From Sedimentisphaerales bacterium (GTDB lineage Bacteria; Planctomycetota; Phycisphaerae; Sedimentisphaerales; Anaerohalosphaeraceae): a DNA stretch of 36,130 bases. A program made the position numbers and the translations under genes. Below, in pieces: positions 7,209-16,254 of this stretch. The notes under the pieces are model-generated. The model was not told where the DNA came from. It did no database searches and was given only the letters and a program-made list of their open reading frames with translations. The DNA lies in assembly GCA_028282905.1 (NCBI GenBank), contig JANQGW010000121.1, positions 1 through 36,130 of the forward strand, written 5' to 3'. Position 1 is the first letter of the stretch. Every line of letters begins with the position of its first letter.

Positions 7209-7237
7209 ATCATAGCATAAATAAGGAGGACAGTCAC
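7209..7237 (-). promoter_or_regulatory. Predicted promoter giving a leaderless transcript of the fusion gene
   Basis: On the minus strand GTGACT (7237-7232) and TATGAT (7214-7209) are 17 bases apart. Seven bases then separate the -10 box from ATG 7201, so transcription would start at or within a base or two of the start codon. The absence of a Shine-Dalgarno sequence before that ATG fits. Confidence 0.45.
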
Positions 7238-7287
7238 CCGCTAACTTGGACAAAACAGGATCCTGAATTGTTTGCTTCCAGCTTTGT

Positions 7288-7650
7288 TTAAGGTAGATTG
7301 CTTGTGTTCGACTTTTGAGTAGGGAATTTACCTCTGTACTCTGCAAACATCTCAGCAGCTTCTTCTAATGCCTTCACCACTTTCTGCCTTTTGGATTCTT
7401 GCCGCAAATAGCCAGGTAATCTTTCGTACCATCGCTGTACCCAATAACGCTCAAATTTCAGCCATTCATAGTTAGGCATTCTGGAACTGGGGTGCAGCTT
7501 CTTTTTGAAGTAATCGAGTGCTGCATCGATTTGAGCTACACTACCAAACTGGAAGGTAAAACCGCAAACCCGTACAAAATATGTGTAGACCGGAACAAGC
7601 TTCTTGTCTGGGGAGATATCGTGGCCCGGCAGACCCAAATACCCGCCCAT
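7288..7650 (-). CDS. Conserved hypothetical protein
   Basis: The product has about 120 residues and no signal peptide or membrane segment. It shows a strand-rich start (LVPVYTYFVRVCGFTFQFGS), a helix (VAQIDAALDYFKKKLHPSS) and a basic, Trp-rich helical C-terminal half (WVQRWYERLPGYLRQESKRQ) ending in a helix with KALEEAAEMFAEY. I have a sense of similar short proteins in many bacteria, but cannot name a family or function. ATG 7650 has AAGGA 7 bases upstream and is my preferred start; ATG 7692 would add 14 residues (SKIWKEERKEGIS) but lacks a ribosome site. The gene follows the GH20 gene by under 100 bases on the same strand. Confidence 0.6.
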   Translation of the reverse strand: MGGYLGLPGHDISPDKKLVPVYTYFVRVCGFTFQFGSVAQIDAALDYFKKKLHPSSRMPNYEWLKFERYWVQRWYERLPGYLRQESKRQKVVKALEEAAEMFAEYRGKFPTQKSNTSNLP

Positions 7651-7737
7651 ACTAATTCCTTCTTTTCGTTCTTCCTTCCAGATTTTTGACATAAAGTTAA
7701 AGCCTAACCAGACAAATTAAAGGAAACAGTCCATACG

Positions 7738-9777
7738 CTATTGTGAGACCGGTTTGACCATGACGTTGCCGAATGAGTTTGTTCCGCCGCTGCCTTTGAT
7801 GTTTGCTTTGAGGCGGTAGGTTGCACTGGGGACGTAGTCATCCACCTTGAGCTTGTACACGATCTTCGACTTTTGATTGCCGCTAAAGCCCGTGTGCGTA
7901 TCGCGTGAGACTTCCTTGTCGCTTTCGTACAGTCCCGCCCAGGCAATATCGACCCCGTGTGCACCGCGGGTATAAACGAACGAAAATTCGTATTCACCCG
8001 CCTGCGTGATGGACTTGGAGACATCGAATACCACCTCGGTCCAGTCGTTTTTGATCATCGCGTCGGTCCATTTGGCCGCTTTTTTAAAGTCCGAAAAGCT
8101 GCGGCCCGTATCGGTGTATTGCACGGCACGCGTGTAACCGATCTTGTGAATATCCCATCGCTTGTACTGCGGCTCCATGCGACGCACAAAGTCATCGTAG
8201 CTCTTTTGCTTCAGGTCCGTCCAGCCGACCTCGGCATAGGCCGCGATCCGCGGGTAAACCTTCTTTTCCATCGAGTCAACCGTCGGGATCCATTCGCCCC
8301 ACATCTGGCAGCCGAAGCCTTTGATCTTGTCATGATATTTCGGCGCAAGGCCTTTGAAGATCGGGTCAAAATTGTACGCCTTCTGCAGGTTGATGCTGCC
8401 GTAGCCGTAGTCCAGGTACGTATAACTGTGCCAGGAGTTGATGACGTCGTGGCCTTTTTCGATCGCTTCCTTGGCCAGGTCCGGGCTGCCTTTCCAGAAA
8501 TGGATAATCGCCTTAGTTGACAGCTTGGCGGCTTTGGCCGTCTGGCCGTCCTTCAGGAAACCGTGCAGGTCATGGCCCAGGATCTCGTTCCAGCCCATCA
8601 TCCGCCGGCCCTTTTCCTCGATGATATGCGACATGCGGTTGGTGAAATAGATCTGAACGTCCGCAGCGGTTTTCAGACCCTGCTTCTTCATCATATTCTG
8701 GATCTCTTCGCTTTCCTTCCAGTGGTCAAAACGCACCTCGTCGCCGCCGATGTGAATGACATCACCGGGAAATAGGGCTGCGACTTCATCCAGTATGTCG
8801 CTGAGCATGCGGTACACATTTTCATCCGCGGCGTTGTAGCACGCGTAATGCTTGCCGAAGGTGACCGGTACTTCGATAGGCTCTTTCTTGGTGCCCAGTT
8901 CCGGGTACGCCGCCACCGAGGCACTCGCGTGACCGGGCATTTCGATTTCCGGCACGATCGTAATATGACGGTCGGCGGCATATTGGACGATGTCCTTGAT
9001 CTGCTCTTGGGTATAGAAGCCTTCGTGCGGTACGCCTGTGCGGGTCTCACTGCCCCAGCCGCCCGTTTGTGTGTCTTTGCGCTTGGAGCCGATCTCGGTC
9101 AGCTTCGGGTATTTCTTGATCTCAATGCGCCAGCCCTGGTCATCGACAAGATGCCAGTGGAAGACGTTCATTTTCAGGCTCGCCATCTGGTCCAGCAGCT
9201 TTTTGACTTCCGTCTCGCCTTTGAAGTGGCGGGATTCATCCAGCATAAACGCACGCCACGCAAACCGCGGCGTGTCCTGGATGGTCACTGCGGGCATCGA
9301 CCATTCAACGCCGCTGACAACGCTCGAACGGTTGATCTCGACCGGCAGCAGTTGCCGAATGGTCTGCACGGCATAAAACAGGCCCGCCGGATTGGCTGCT
9401 GTTAACCGGACTTTGCCGGGAGCAATGTTCAACTGGTAGCCTTCATCGCCCAGTGACGGATCGGCTGCGGAGATTGAGAGCATAAAGGAATTTTTCTTAG
9501 ACGAACGGCCCTTGGCGACCGGCAAATCAAACCCCGTGGCCGGTCGGAGATTGGTCGCCAGCATCTCGGCCGACGCTTTGGCGTCTTTGGAATCATAAAT
9601 AATCTTCGTGCCGTCAGTGATCGTAAAGCCGGGGCCGTCGGTGACGGTGATCTTTTGCGGCTGCGGAATGAGGCTGACAGCCGGCTTGGGGGCTGCGACA
9701 GCCAGAGTTGACAGCAGCAAACCGGCAGTAACAATAGTCTTGACCTGAGAGAGTCCATATAAAACGATACCAAACAT
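7738..9777 (-). CDS. Secreted beta-N-acetylhexosaminidase, GH20 family
   Basis: The 679-residue protein removes terminal beta-linked N-acetylglucosamine or N-acetylgalactosamine, as from chitin oligomers, glycoproteins or wall fragments. It has a signal peptide (about residues 1-29, ending LLLSTLAVAAP), a GH20b-like domain (about 30-165), and a GH20 barrel from about 170. The barrel shows FHWHLVDDQGWRIEIKKYP, the strand VPEIEMPGHA, the catalytic pair D346-E347 in HIGGDEVRF, and the substrate-binding Trp motifs FWKGS and QMWGEW. A C-terminal beta-rich domain (about 560-679) follows and may bind carbohydrate. ATG 9777 has AAAGGA 7 bases upstream. The tail of the catalytic domain and the added sandwich make it longer than minimal GH20 enzymes. 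It probably acts outside the cytoplasmic membrane. Confidence 0.95.
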   Translation of the reverse strand: MFGIVLYGLSQVKTIVTAGLLLSTLAVAAPKPAVSLIPQPQKITVTDGPGFTITDGTKIIYDSKDAKASAEMLATNLRPATGFDLPVAKGRSSKKNSFMLSISAADPSLGDEGYQLNIAPGKVRLTAANPAGLFYAVQTIRQLLPVEINRSSVVSGVEWSMPAVTIQDTPRFAWRAFMLDESRHFKGETEVKKLLDQMASLKMNVFHWHLVDDQGWRIEIKKYPKLTEIGSKRKDTQTGGWGSETRTGVPHEGFYTQEQIKDIVQYAADRHITIVPEIEMPGHASASVAAYPELGTKKEPIEVPVTFGKHYACYNAADENVYRMLSDILDEVAALFPGDVIHIGGDEVRFDHWKESEEIQNMMKKQGLKTAADVQIYFTNRMSHIIEEKGRRMMGWNEILGHDLHGFLKDGQTAKAAKLSTKAIIHFWKGSPDLAKEAIEKGHDVINSWHSYTYLDYGYGSINLQKAYNFDPIFKGLAPKYHDKIKGFGCQMWGEWIPTVDSMEKKVYPRIAAYAEVGWTDLKQKSYDDFVRRMEPQYKRWDIHKIGYTRAVQYTDTGRSFSDFKKAAKWTDAMIKNDWTEVVFDVSKSITQAGEYEFSFVYTRGAHGVDIAWAGLYESDKEVSRDTHTGFSGNQKSKIVYKLKVDDYVPSATYRLKANIKGSGGTNSFGNVMVKPVSQ

Positions 9778-9855
9778 CTTACATTCCTTTCGATTATGTC
9801 AGCTGTTCCGGAGTGGAGCAGCAGAACTGTACTTTAAAGAGTTCCCGAGCGACTT

Positions 9856-9884
9856 ATGCTATCAGAAGTCCGTTTTGTTGTCAC
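9856..9884 (-). promoter_or_regulatory. Predicted promoter of the GH20 gene
   Basis: GTGACA (9884-9879) and TAGCAT (9861-9856) lie 17 bases apart on the minus strand, in the 169-base gap between the alanine racemase stop and the GH20 start. It would give a 5' leader of about 70 bases. The -35 box matches the sigma-70 consensus well and the -10 box moderately. Confidence 0.4.
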
Positions 9885-9946
9885 GTGTTACTTTTTGAAA
9901 TTGGGTGTCAAATCAGGGATTTGGAGAGGAAATCGCAACTGGCGGC

Positions 9947-11095
9947 CTAATGAACGATGCGGTTGACGTGGGCGTGGACCATGGTCAGGATCTCGTAGCA
10001 GATCGTGTCTGCCAAATCCGCCAGGGCGTAGGCCGAGCAGATCGATTCGTGGCAGTTATCCAGGGCGGTGACCATTTGCCCGAGTTGGATATCCGGAATG
10101 TCGGTCACGTCCAGAATCACCTGGTCCATACACACCCGCCCGATGACGGGAACGGATTTTTCGCCGATCTTCATGTGGGCGGTGTTGGAAAAACACCGTC
10201 GGTAGCCGTCGGCATAGCCCAGCGGCACGATGCCGCAGACCGTGTCGCGGTCGGGCGTAAAAGACTGGCCGTAACTGACCGAATGGCCGGCGGGGACAGT
10301 TTTGATCTGGGAGATCGGCGCCTGCAGTTTCAGCACGGGCTTGAGCTGGACTGGTGGATTGTCCATCGGACGCGAATAATAGCCGTACATGGAGATGCCG
10401 CAGCGGACCATGTCATAATGAGCCTGCGGAATTTTGATCGTCGCAGCACTGTTGGCAGCGTGGATAATAATATCCCGCTGCTTGAGCTTGTGGTCGTTCA
10501 GGAACCGCTCGAAATTATCCAGCTGCTCATAGGCGTAACTCAAATCTTCCTCGTCAGCGGTCGCCAGGTGCGTATAAACGCCGGCTAGCCGGGTGTTCGG
10601 GCATTCGTCGATCTCTTCCAGCAGCTGCACCGCCAAGTCCGGCATGATCCCGCAGCGGCCCATCCCGGTTTCAACATTCAGGTGGATCTTGAGCGTGTAC
10701 GGCGTATCCTTCAGGGCATGGCGGATGTATTTCATCGAGTCCCGCGAGGCCAGCACGCAGTCAAACCCGCTGCGGGCACACAGCTGGATCTCCTCGATGG
10801 ATTGGGACGGATTGACCGGCTCTAAGATCATGACAGGGCGGTTTTCGATCATCGGGGCGATGTGCAGGGCCTCGTACAGCGTCGCGACGGCAAACGCATC
10901 GACACCGTCAGCCATCAGGATATTGACGATCTCGGCGATCCCGTGGCCGTAAGCGTTAGCCTTGACGACGGCGCAGAATTTCGTCTTCGTCGGACACAGG
11001 CTTTTCAGGCCGCGGACATTGTCCAAAAGATCCTGCGCGAAAATATGGGCCTGCAGGTCCGGCCGAATAAATTGTTGTGCTCGATAGACTCTCAT
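9947..11095 (-). CDS. alr: Alanine racemase
   Basis: This PLP enzyme (382 residues) interconverts L- and D-alanine in the cytoplasm to supply D-Ala for peptidoglycan. The PLP-binding lysine is K45 in VVKANAYGHG. The substrate-binding and PLP-phosphate motifs follow: HLNVETGMGRCG, THLATAD, HAANSAATI, VRCGISMYGYY, the catalytic Tyr in SVSYGQSF, and VIGRVCMDQVILDVTD. The length is usual for the family. No strong ribosome site precedes ATG 11095. It lies downstream of the GT2/GT-C glycosyltransferase pair on the same strand, with an 88-base gap. In the same window FtsW and MurG support a peptidoglycan-synthesising planctomycete. Confidence 0.97.
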   Translation of the reverse strand: MRVYRAQQFIRPDLQAHIFAQDLLDNVRGLKSLCPTKTKFCAVVKANAYGHGIAEIVNILMADGVDAFAVATLYEALHIAPMIENRPVMILEPVNPSQSIEEIQLCARSGFDCVLASRDSMKYIRHALKDTPYTLKIHLNVETGMGRCGIMPDLAVQLLEEIDECPNTRLAGVYTHLATADEEDLSYAYEQLDNFERFLNDHKLKQRDIIIHAANSAATIKIPQAHYDMVRCGISMYGYYSRPMDNPPVQLKPVLKLQAPISQIKTVPAGHSVSYGQSFTPDRDTVCGIVPLGYADGYRRCFSNTAHMKIGEKSVPVIGRVCMDQVILDVTDIPDIQLGQMVTALDNCHESICSAYALADLADTICYEILTMVHAHVNRIVH

Positions 11096-11183
11096 GATTT
11101 ATAGATCAGGGTTTTAAAACTTGATTTTGTCGTGACGATCCCGCTATGTCTCTTATCGGCCGATGGGGCAAATTTGTGCAGAC

Positions 11184-11921
11184 TTAGGAGATTTTTGTCT
11201 GAAGGATTTTTTTTCGCAGCTTAAATAACTCAACGAACGCCCGCAGAATCACTTTCAGGTTGGCCCCGGTCGCTTGCCCCGCGGTTCGCGGGTAATGGTG
11301 GACGCCGATCTGCCTGATCGTGTAGCCGCGACGCTGGGCACGTGCCAGGATTTCCGTATCGATCAGGGCGCCGGTGCTGCACAGTTCGATCTCGTCAAAC
11401 AGCCTGCGTTTGTAGAGCTTGAAGGCACAGTCGATATCCTTGAGTTTCAAATGGAAGATAAAGCACACCAGCTTGCCCCATCCCCAGGCGTTGAGCTTGC
11501 GAAGCGTCCCTTCCTGTCGATTCAGACGATAGCCGCTGACAATGTCGCAGTCTGCTATCAGCGGCAGCAGGGTCGGCAGTTCACTCACATCAAACTGCCC
11601 GTCACCGTCGGTATAAAAGACATATTCTTTCGTGGCGGCGGCAAATCCGCTTTGCAGGGCCGCTCCGTAGCCGCGGTTTTGAGGGTGATGGACCGCTTTG
11701 ACCTGCGGGTATTCGGCGGCCAGCTGATCGGCCATGGCGGCAGTATTGTCGGCACTGCCGTCATTGACGATGATCACCTCGACATCCTCACAGATCGTTT
11801 TGGCGACCGCCAGGCACTTTTCCGTCAGCGGACGAACCATGTCCTGCTCGTTATAGCAGGGGAAGAACACGCTCAGTGAGGTGACCGAATGTGACTGTTC
11901 AGTTGTGGGGCGATCATCCAT
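11184..11921 (-). CDS. Family 2 glycosyltransferase, polyprenyl-phosphate sugar synthase type
   Basis: The 245-residue protein has the GT-A fold motifs: SVFFPCYNEQDMV at the start, VIIVNDGSADNT, NRGYGAALQSGF and the metal-binding YTDGDGQFD, followed by DIDCAFKLYKR and ALIDTEILARAQRRG. This set fits dolichol/undecaprenyl-phosphate mannosyl- or glucosyltransferase-type enzymes, which load a sugar onto a lipid carrier at the cytoplasmic face. No C-terminal membrane helices are present. ATG 11921 follows the stop of the upstream GT-C-like gene by only 6 bases, so the two are translationally coupled. A natural inference is that it makes the lipid-linked sugar donor used by the membrane protein. 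Confidence 0.88.
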   Translation of the reverse strand: MDDRPTTEQSHSVTSLSVFFPCYNEQDMVRPLTEKCLAVAKTICEDVEVIIVNDGSADNTAAMADQLAAEYPQVKAVHHPQNRGYGAALQSGFAAATKEYVFYTDGDGQFDVSELPTLLPLIADCDIVSGYRLNRQEGTLRKLNAWGWGKLVCFIFHLKLKDIDCAFKLYKRRLFDEIELCSTGALIDTEILARAQRRGYTIRQIGVHHYPRTAGQATGANLKVILRAFVELFKLRKKILQTKIS

Positions 11922-11927
11922 GGTGAT

Positions 11928-14753
11928 TTACCAGACCGTTCGTTTTTTGATGGATTTACTTTCCGCGTCAATCTCTTCGAGCAGGGCCGCGTATTGTTCT
12001 TTGAATAACTTATCTGCAATAATACCGGCGCAGGCTAATCGCTGATGATAGCCGTCCTGCTTGCGATACGTTTCACGATTTTTCGCGAAATCGTCAATGT
12101 AGGCACGCCCGTCAGTGAGCACATTCTGCTTATACGCTGAAAAACGCCTGAGATTTATCATCGCGACCGCTGCTGCCGGAGTCGGAAATTCCTTAAACGC
12201 ATCGGAGACCAGTGTGTAGAGCTCTTTGTACTGGTCTTGAGCTTGATTTTCGATGATCGCCATGTATGTCGTCATGTTTTTGGAATAGTCGCTCGGAAAG
12301 GAAGCCTGACCTTCCAGGATTTTCTGAATCAGTGCCTTGCCCCGCGGTGTTTTATTGTTGACCAGCAGATGCTGATAGTCGTCGATGTAGGCTGTTTTCC
12401 AGTTACCGGCCTTCTTGAGAGACTTAACAAAGGTCGAGAGTTCCTGCGACTGCGGCATCAATACGACCCACACGTCACGCTCATCAAGCTGTCCATTGAT
12501 CCACTGGCCGCAGTTATCGAGCGCCTCCCCATAGGCTTTCAGCTGTTTTTTGTAGCTGTCACTACGGGTTTGTCTGTTTTTAGTCAGTTTGTCAAGCTGT
12601 ATTTTCACTTTGGCGGCTTTAATGCCGTTCGGTCCACCGGCAAAGAGTTGCTGCCAGAGTTTGAATTTATCGTGGTTGTAGGCCGCCTGCGCCCGGCCGT
12701 CCATAAACAGTTTCAGCGGGACATGGCCGGTTTCCGGGTCGGGCGTTTGTCCGAATGCCACCGCGCCGCCTTCGGTCCAGTAGTTAAAGACTCTGCCGGA
12801 GATGTTATTGTCACGAATGAACGTACAGGCATCGGCCGGCTTTAAGTGTGACGCCGTCATCCGCATGAAAACAGAATTGTACTGGTGGTCGGACGGCCAC
12901 GGGTCCAGGTAGATCCGTTTGTATTTCAGCCCCCAGAAAACAGCCAGAAACGCCAGGGTCAGGGTAATGACGCCGCGGATAATCGATCGATAAGACGGCG
13001 GCAGGACGATTGCCAATGGATTATCAGTTTCGCTGTTCTGCGATTTAAAGCGGGCCGTCACCATCTGCCAAATCTGCACCAGGAAGATCGCCAGCACCGG
13101 CGGGGCGAGCGCACCGGCCAGTGTGATGAAACGACGCGAGCGGATGGCCATATAGATGGTCAAAAACGCAAGCACGATAATAGCAATATTGATTTGCGGG
13201 CGGTACGCAGCGACCGGTGTCTCAGCTTGATGCCGGCGTTTTCTTGATGGTCCCGCAACTTTGGGGCCGGTGCTCAGGAAATAAGTCACCAGCCAGACCG
13301 TAAAGATCACCGCAGTCAGGGCGAGCATCACGCCAAAGGCGCCTTCTTTGCCGACCGGGTTGGGGACATTGGACATTTTGTCCATGAAGTCAAACGCCGG
13401 TTTCCATTCGTTGACCTGACGCCACGACTCGGCATGTTTACTGATACTGATTTCAAATGTATGTGTGATGTTCGTCAGGTGGAAGGGGTTGAAGACGATC
13501 ATCGCCAGCAGGGCCGCTGCTGCGGCACCGACCGTATGACACAGTCCACGCACTGACAGTGATTGGAAAGCCTCTTTTTTGAATGCCAATGCGATAATCA
13601 TCAGTGAGGCGACCACCGCGACAAAACTGAATGACAGCAGCGATGAACTGCCCATGTCGCCAAAGAATTCCGGCAGATGCTTGGACGAGCCGACAATGAA
13701 TCGCGGTGCCAGGCTGATAATATAAACGCCGCCGATAAAGAACATAAAGAAGTAGAATACCCCGGTTTTGATTTTCCGGATTGAGGTCAGCACCAGCGCG
13801 ATCACCGCCAGCACCAGCCAGGTCCAGAACAGGTTATTGAAGATCAGCGATACGTTATCCGGGTTGTAGCCGAAGACCTGCTGTGTTGCTCGTGCGATCA
13901 GTTGGTTCGTTTGGCCCTGCGTCAATGGCTGGTTTGCCTGGACCTGGGCGTAAAACTGGTCGATCATACTCTTATAGCCCGTGATGAACTTGTGGCTCAT
14001 CAGGTACAGCAGCAGCCACAATCCGCAGAGTCCCAAACCTATTGCCCATCGCTTCGGTAGCTTCAACAGCAGGTTGACGCCGATAAACGGCACCAGCATG
14101 ATAAACGCATAGATATAGCCGCCGTGAACATTGGACCAGAAGACGATCAGCGGTATGATCAGCCAGATCCACCGGTAGTTCTTACAGATGGCCAGTGCCA
14201 TGATCAGCACAAGCGCCGGCACCAGCATATTGGAATAGCCGGCGGGACGAATGTCATAAAATGTTCGTCCGACGATCATCGCCACACAGGCCGAAACCGC
14301 GGCCAGGGTATCGTCAAGACCAAGCGTTTTACCGATACCGTACACACAGAACACGGTCAGAAAATACAGGGCGAACTTCCAGTAGACCAGTGTATTGAAG
14401 TTGAAACTGTTGCCGTCACCGAACCAGGTTGACAGCTTATAAAACCCCAGATGGGTCAGCCAGTTCTGGTTCAGCCAGCCGGTGGGGTGCCATTTTCGAA
14501 TCATCCCGTGCGTCCATTCGGGAAACTTCTCAAGCGTTTTGTCACTCGGCCCGGCCGGGTGCGAGTTGAAGCTGAACGGCTCGATCGTATCGACGCCGTG
14601 ATTGTCAAAGTGTCGACCGCAGGCCATGGCCACCCAGGTATCGCCGGCGGCGACCATGTGTGTCGAGGCGTAAAAGGCAAACAGCAGCATTCCGGCAAAA
14701 AGAACCGCTTTAAACCACAGTGCTTTCGGTTGAGCTTCAGTCAAATCATTCAT
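11928..14753 (-). CDS. Large GT-C-like multi-pass membrane protein
   Basis: The 941-residue protein has an N-terminal hydrophobic segment and then an extracytoplasmic loop that contains AAGDTWVAMACGRHF, with an acidic residue early in the first loop as in GT-C glycosyltransferases (PMT, STT3, ArnT types). About twelve further hydrophobic segments follow up to about residue 620, with two long loops, and then a soluble C-terminal part of about 300 residues (from YKRIYLDPWPSDH) that includes NDNISGRVFNYWTEGGAVAF-like sequence. This layout suggests transfer of a lipid-carried sugar outside the membrane, but I cannot assign substrate or family. The neighbouring GT2 gene supports this. ATG 14753 has only a weak upstream ribosome site. 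Confidence 0.75.
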   Translation of the reverse strand: MNDLTEAQPKALWFKAVLFAGMLLFAFYASTHMVAAGDTWVAMACGRHFDNHGVDTIEPFSFNSHPAGPSDKTLEKFPEWTHGMIRKWHPTGWLNQNWLTHLGFYKLSTWFGDGNSFNFNTLVYWKFALYFLTVFCVYGIGKTLGLDDTLAAVSACVAMIVGRTFYDIRPAGYSNMLVPALVLIMALAICKNYRWIWLIIPLIVFWSNVHGGYIYAFIMLVPFIGVNLLLKLPKRWAIGLGLCGLWLLLYLMSHKFITGYKSMIDQFYAQVQANQPLTQGQTNQLIARATQQVFGYNPDNVSLIFNNLFWTWLVLAVIALVLTSIRKIKTGVFYFFMFFIGGVYIISLAPRFIVGSSKHLPEFFGDMGSSSLLSFSFVAVVASLMIIALAFKKEAFQSLSVRGLCHTVGAAAAALLAMIVFNPFHLTNITHTFEISISKHAESWRQVNEWKPAFDFMDKMSNVPNPVGKEGAFGVMLALTAVIFTVWLVTYFLSTGPKVAGPSRKRRHQAETPVAAYRPQINIAIIVLAFLTIYMAIRSRRFITLAGALAPPVLAIFLVQIWQMVTARFKSQNSETDNPLAIVLPPSYRSIIRGVITLTLAFLAVFWGLKYKRIYLDPWPSDHQYNSVFMRMTASHLKPADACTFIRDNNISGRVFNYWTEGGAVAFGQTPDPETGHVPLKLFMDGRAQAAYNHDKFKLWQQLFAGGPNGIKAAKVKIQLDKLTKNRQTRSDSYKKQLKAYGEALDNCGQWINGQLDERDVWVVLMPQSQELSTFVKSLKKAGNWKTAYIDDYQHLLVNNKTPRGKALIQKILEGQASFPSDYSKNMTTYMAIIENQAQDQYKELYTLVSDAFKEFPTPAAAVAMINLRRFSAYKQNVLTDGRAYIDDFAKNRETYRKQDGYHQRLACAGIIADKLFKEQYAALLEEIDAESKSIKKRTVW

Positions 14754-14814
14754 CGAATCTGTTTTCCAATTGTCAGCGTATCATTCCGAGCCGCAGCCGC
14801 CTGCTATTGAAACA

Positions 14815-14837
14815 GTGCCCCGACAACGCCGGGGCAC
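14815..14837 (-). terminator. Likely intrinsic terminator of the aminotransferase gene
   Basis: GTGCCCCG (14815-14822) and CGGGGCAC (14830-14837) form a GC-rich 8-bp stem with a 7-base loop, 26 bases past the stop on the minus strand. The run after it (TGTTTC) is a weak T tract, so it may be inefficient and allow some read-through to the GT-C gene. Confidence 0.6.
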
Positions 14838-14863
14838 CTTGTGTGTTGCACTAAATCTTGTAA

Positions 14864-16051
14864 CTATGCTTTCAGCCATTCCTGAATGCGGTCAATGCCT
14901 TTCTCGATCTGTTCCATCGAGGTGGCAAAGCTCAGGCGGATATTCTTGGGACAGCCAAACGGATCGCCCGGAACTACAGCCACCTGGGCCTGTTCCAGCA
15001 GGGCCTTGGCGAAGTCCATACTGCTGTTGATTTCCGCACCGCCGATGACACGGCCGTAATGGGCCGAGACATCCGGGAAGCAGTAAAACGCGCCTTCCGG
15101 CTGATGGCACTTAAAGCCTTCGATGGCATTGAGCCGCTGCTCCATGACCTGTCCGCGTTTTTCAAATTCGACACGCATCTTTTCCACGGCACCGGTGGTA
15201 TCCTTCATGCCCGCCAGTGCGCCGTATTGTACAAAGGTCACCGGGTTCTGCGTCATGTGCGACTGCAGACGTGTCATGGCTTTAATCGCATCGATCGGCC
15301 CGGCGGTATAACCGACACGCCAGCCGGTCATTGCGAACGCCTTGCTGAGGCCGTTGATCGTCAGGGTACGGTTGTAGGCGTCTTCGCTGAGCGAGGCAAA
15401 GCTGACAAATTTATTGCCGGCGTACATGAGTCGCTCGTAAATTTCGTCCGACAGCACCATGACGTTGGTTCCTTCCAGCACCTTGGCCAGTGCCGCCAGT
15501 TCTTCCGGGCTGTAGGCAAAGCCGCCGGGATTGTTCGGCGAGTTCAGCATCAGCAGGGCGGTTTTATCGGTAATCGCTGCACCGAGTTGTTCAGGGGTGA
15601 TCTTGTAGCCGGTTTCGGCCGTTGTTTCGAGAACGACAGCAGTGGCGCCGGCCAGCTTGATCGTTTCCGGGTAGGTCACCCAGTATGGTGTCGGCAGCAG
15701 GACTTCATCGCCCGGGTCCAGAATCGCCTGCATTGATTCATAAACGGAGTGTTTAGCTCCAATATTGACCACGATCTGCTCGGGTTTGTAGTCCAGGTTG
15801 TTTTCGGTCTTGAGCTTTTCAGCGATAGCGGTCCGCAATTCCGGAATCCCCGGGGTGGCGGTGTAACCGGTTTTACCGGCTTTCATCGCTTCAATAGCGG
15901 CGTCTTTGATAAAATCAGGAGTGTCAAAATCCGGTTCACCCGCGGCAAAACTGACAACATCGATGCCCTGGGCCTTCATTTCCTTGGCACGCGTCGTGAC
16001 GGCCATGGTTGCTGACGGGGGGACGGCCTGTACGCGTTGACTGATTTTCAT
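14864..16051 (-). CDS. Class I aspartate aminotransferase (PLP-dependent)
   Basis: The product has about 395 residues and belongs to aminotransferase fold-type I, subgroup I-gamma/AspB-like. The PLP lysine is K237 in NGLSKAFAMTGWRVGY. Other family markers are SFAAGEPDFDTP, YTATPGIPELR, LLPTPYWVTYPE, LMLNSPNNPGG and VMVLSDEIYERLMY. The reaction is transfer of an amino group between aspartate and 2-oxoglutarate, the first step towards lysine, threonine and methionine. ATG 16051 is my start because AAGGAT lies 8 bases upstream; the frame is open to 16105 but without a suitable start. The gene has its own terminator. Homoserine dehydrogenase, the next committed step to threonine, is 3.3 kb away on the other strand. 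Confidence 0.93.
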   Translation of the reverse strand: MKISQRVQAVPPSATMAVTTRAKEMKAQGIDVVSFAAGEPDFDTPDFIKDAAIEAMKAGKTGYTATPGIPELRTAIAEKLKTENNLDYKPEQIVVNIGAKHSVYESMQAILDPGDEVLLPTPYWVTYPETIKLAGATAVVLETTAETGYKITPEQLGAAITDKTALLMLNSPNNPGGFAYSPEELAALAKVLEGTNVMVLSDEIYERLMYAGNKFVSFASLSEDAYNRTLTINGLSKAFAMTGWRVGYTAGPIDAIKAMTRLQSHMTQNPVTFVQYGALAGMKDTTGAVEKMRVEFEKRGQVMEQRLNAIEGFKCHQPEGAFYCFPDVSAHYGRVIGGAEINSSMDFAKALLEQAQVAVVPGDPFGCPKNIRLSFATSMEQIEKGIDRIQEWLKA

Positions 16052-16192
16052 GGTTTTCATCCTTTTTTCTGAAAAATGAGCTTTTCTGATTAATTCAAGA
16101 CACAAAACAGAGCCATTAAACCAGCCAAATCAAAGAAAATCAAGTAAAAACAACGGATATCCCCATTTGCAGAATGTCTTGAAAGCTCAAAA

Positions 16193-16224
16193 AACGGCCG
16201 GTCATAGAGAATGGGCCGGCCGTT
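16193..16224 (-). terminator. Intrinsic terminator of the protease operon
   Basis: AACGGCCGG (16193-16201) pairs with CCGGCCGTT (16216-16224) around a 14-base loop. On the minus strand a TTTTTT run follows directly, 31 bases beyond the stop of the gene at 16255-17865. Confidence 0.9.
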
Positions 16225-16254
16225 CATGCTTTACTGATGTCTCAAGGCGAAAGC

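Noticed and set aside
7221..7230. Strong plus-strand Shine-Dalgarno-like AAGGAGGA
   Set aside because: No plus-strand start codon at a suitable distance opens a credible gene; the string lies inside the spacer of the minus-strand promoter.
5240..7291. 683-codon open frame on the plus strand
   Set aside because: It runs antisense through the cyclotransferase-fusion gene. Its product is Gln-, Val- and Asp-rich with no domain, while the minus strand has clear motifs. High GC explains the long shadow.
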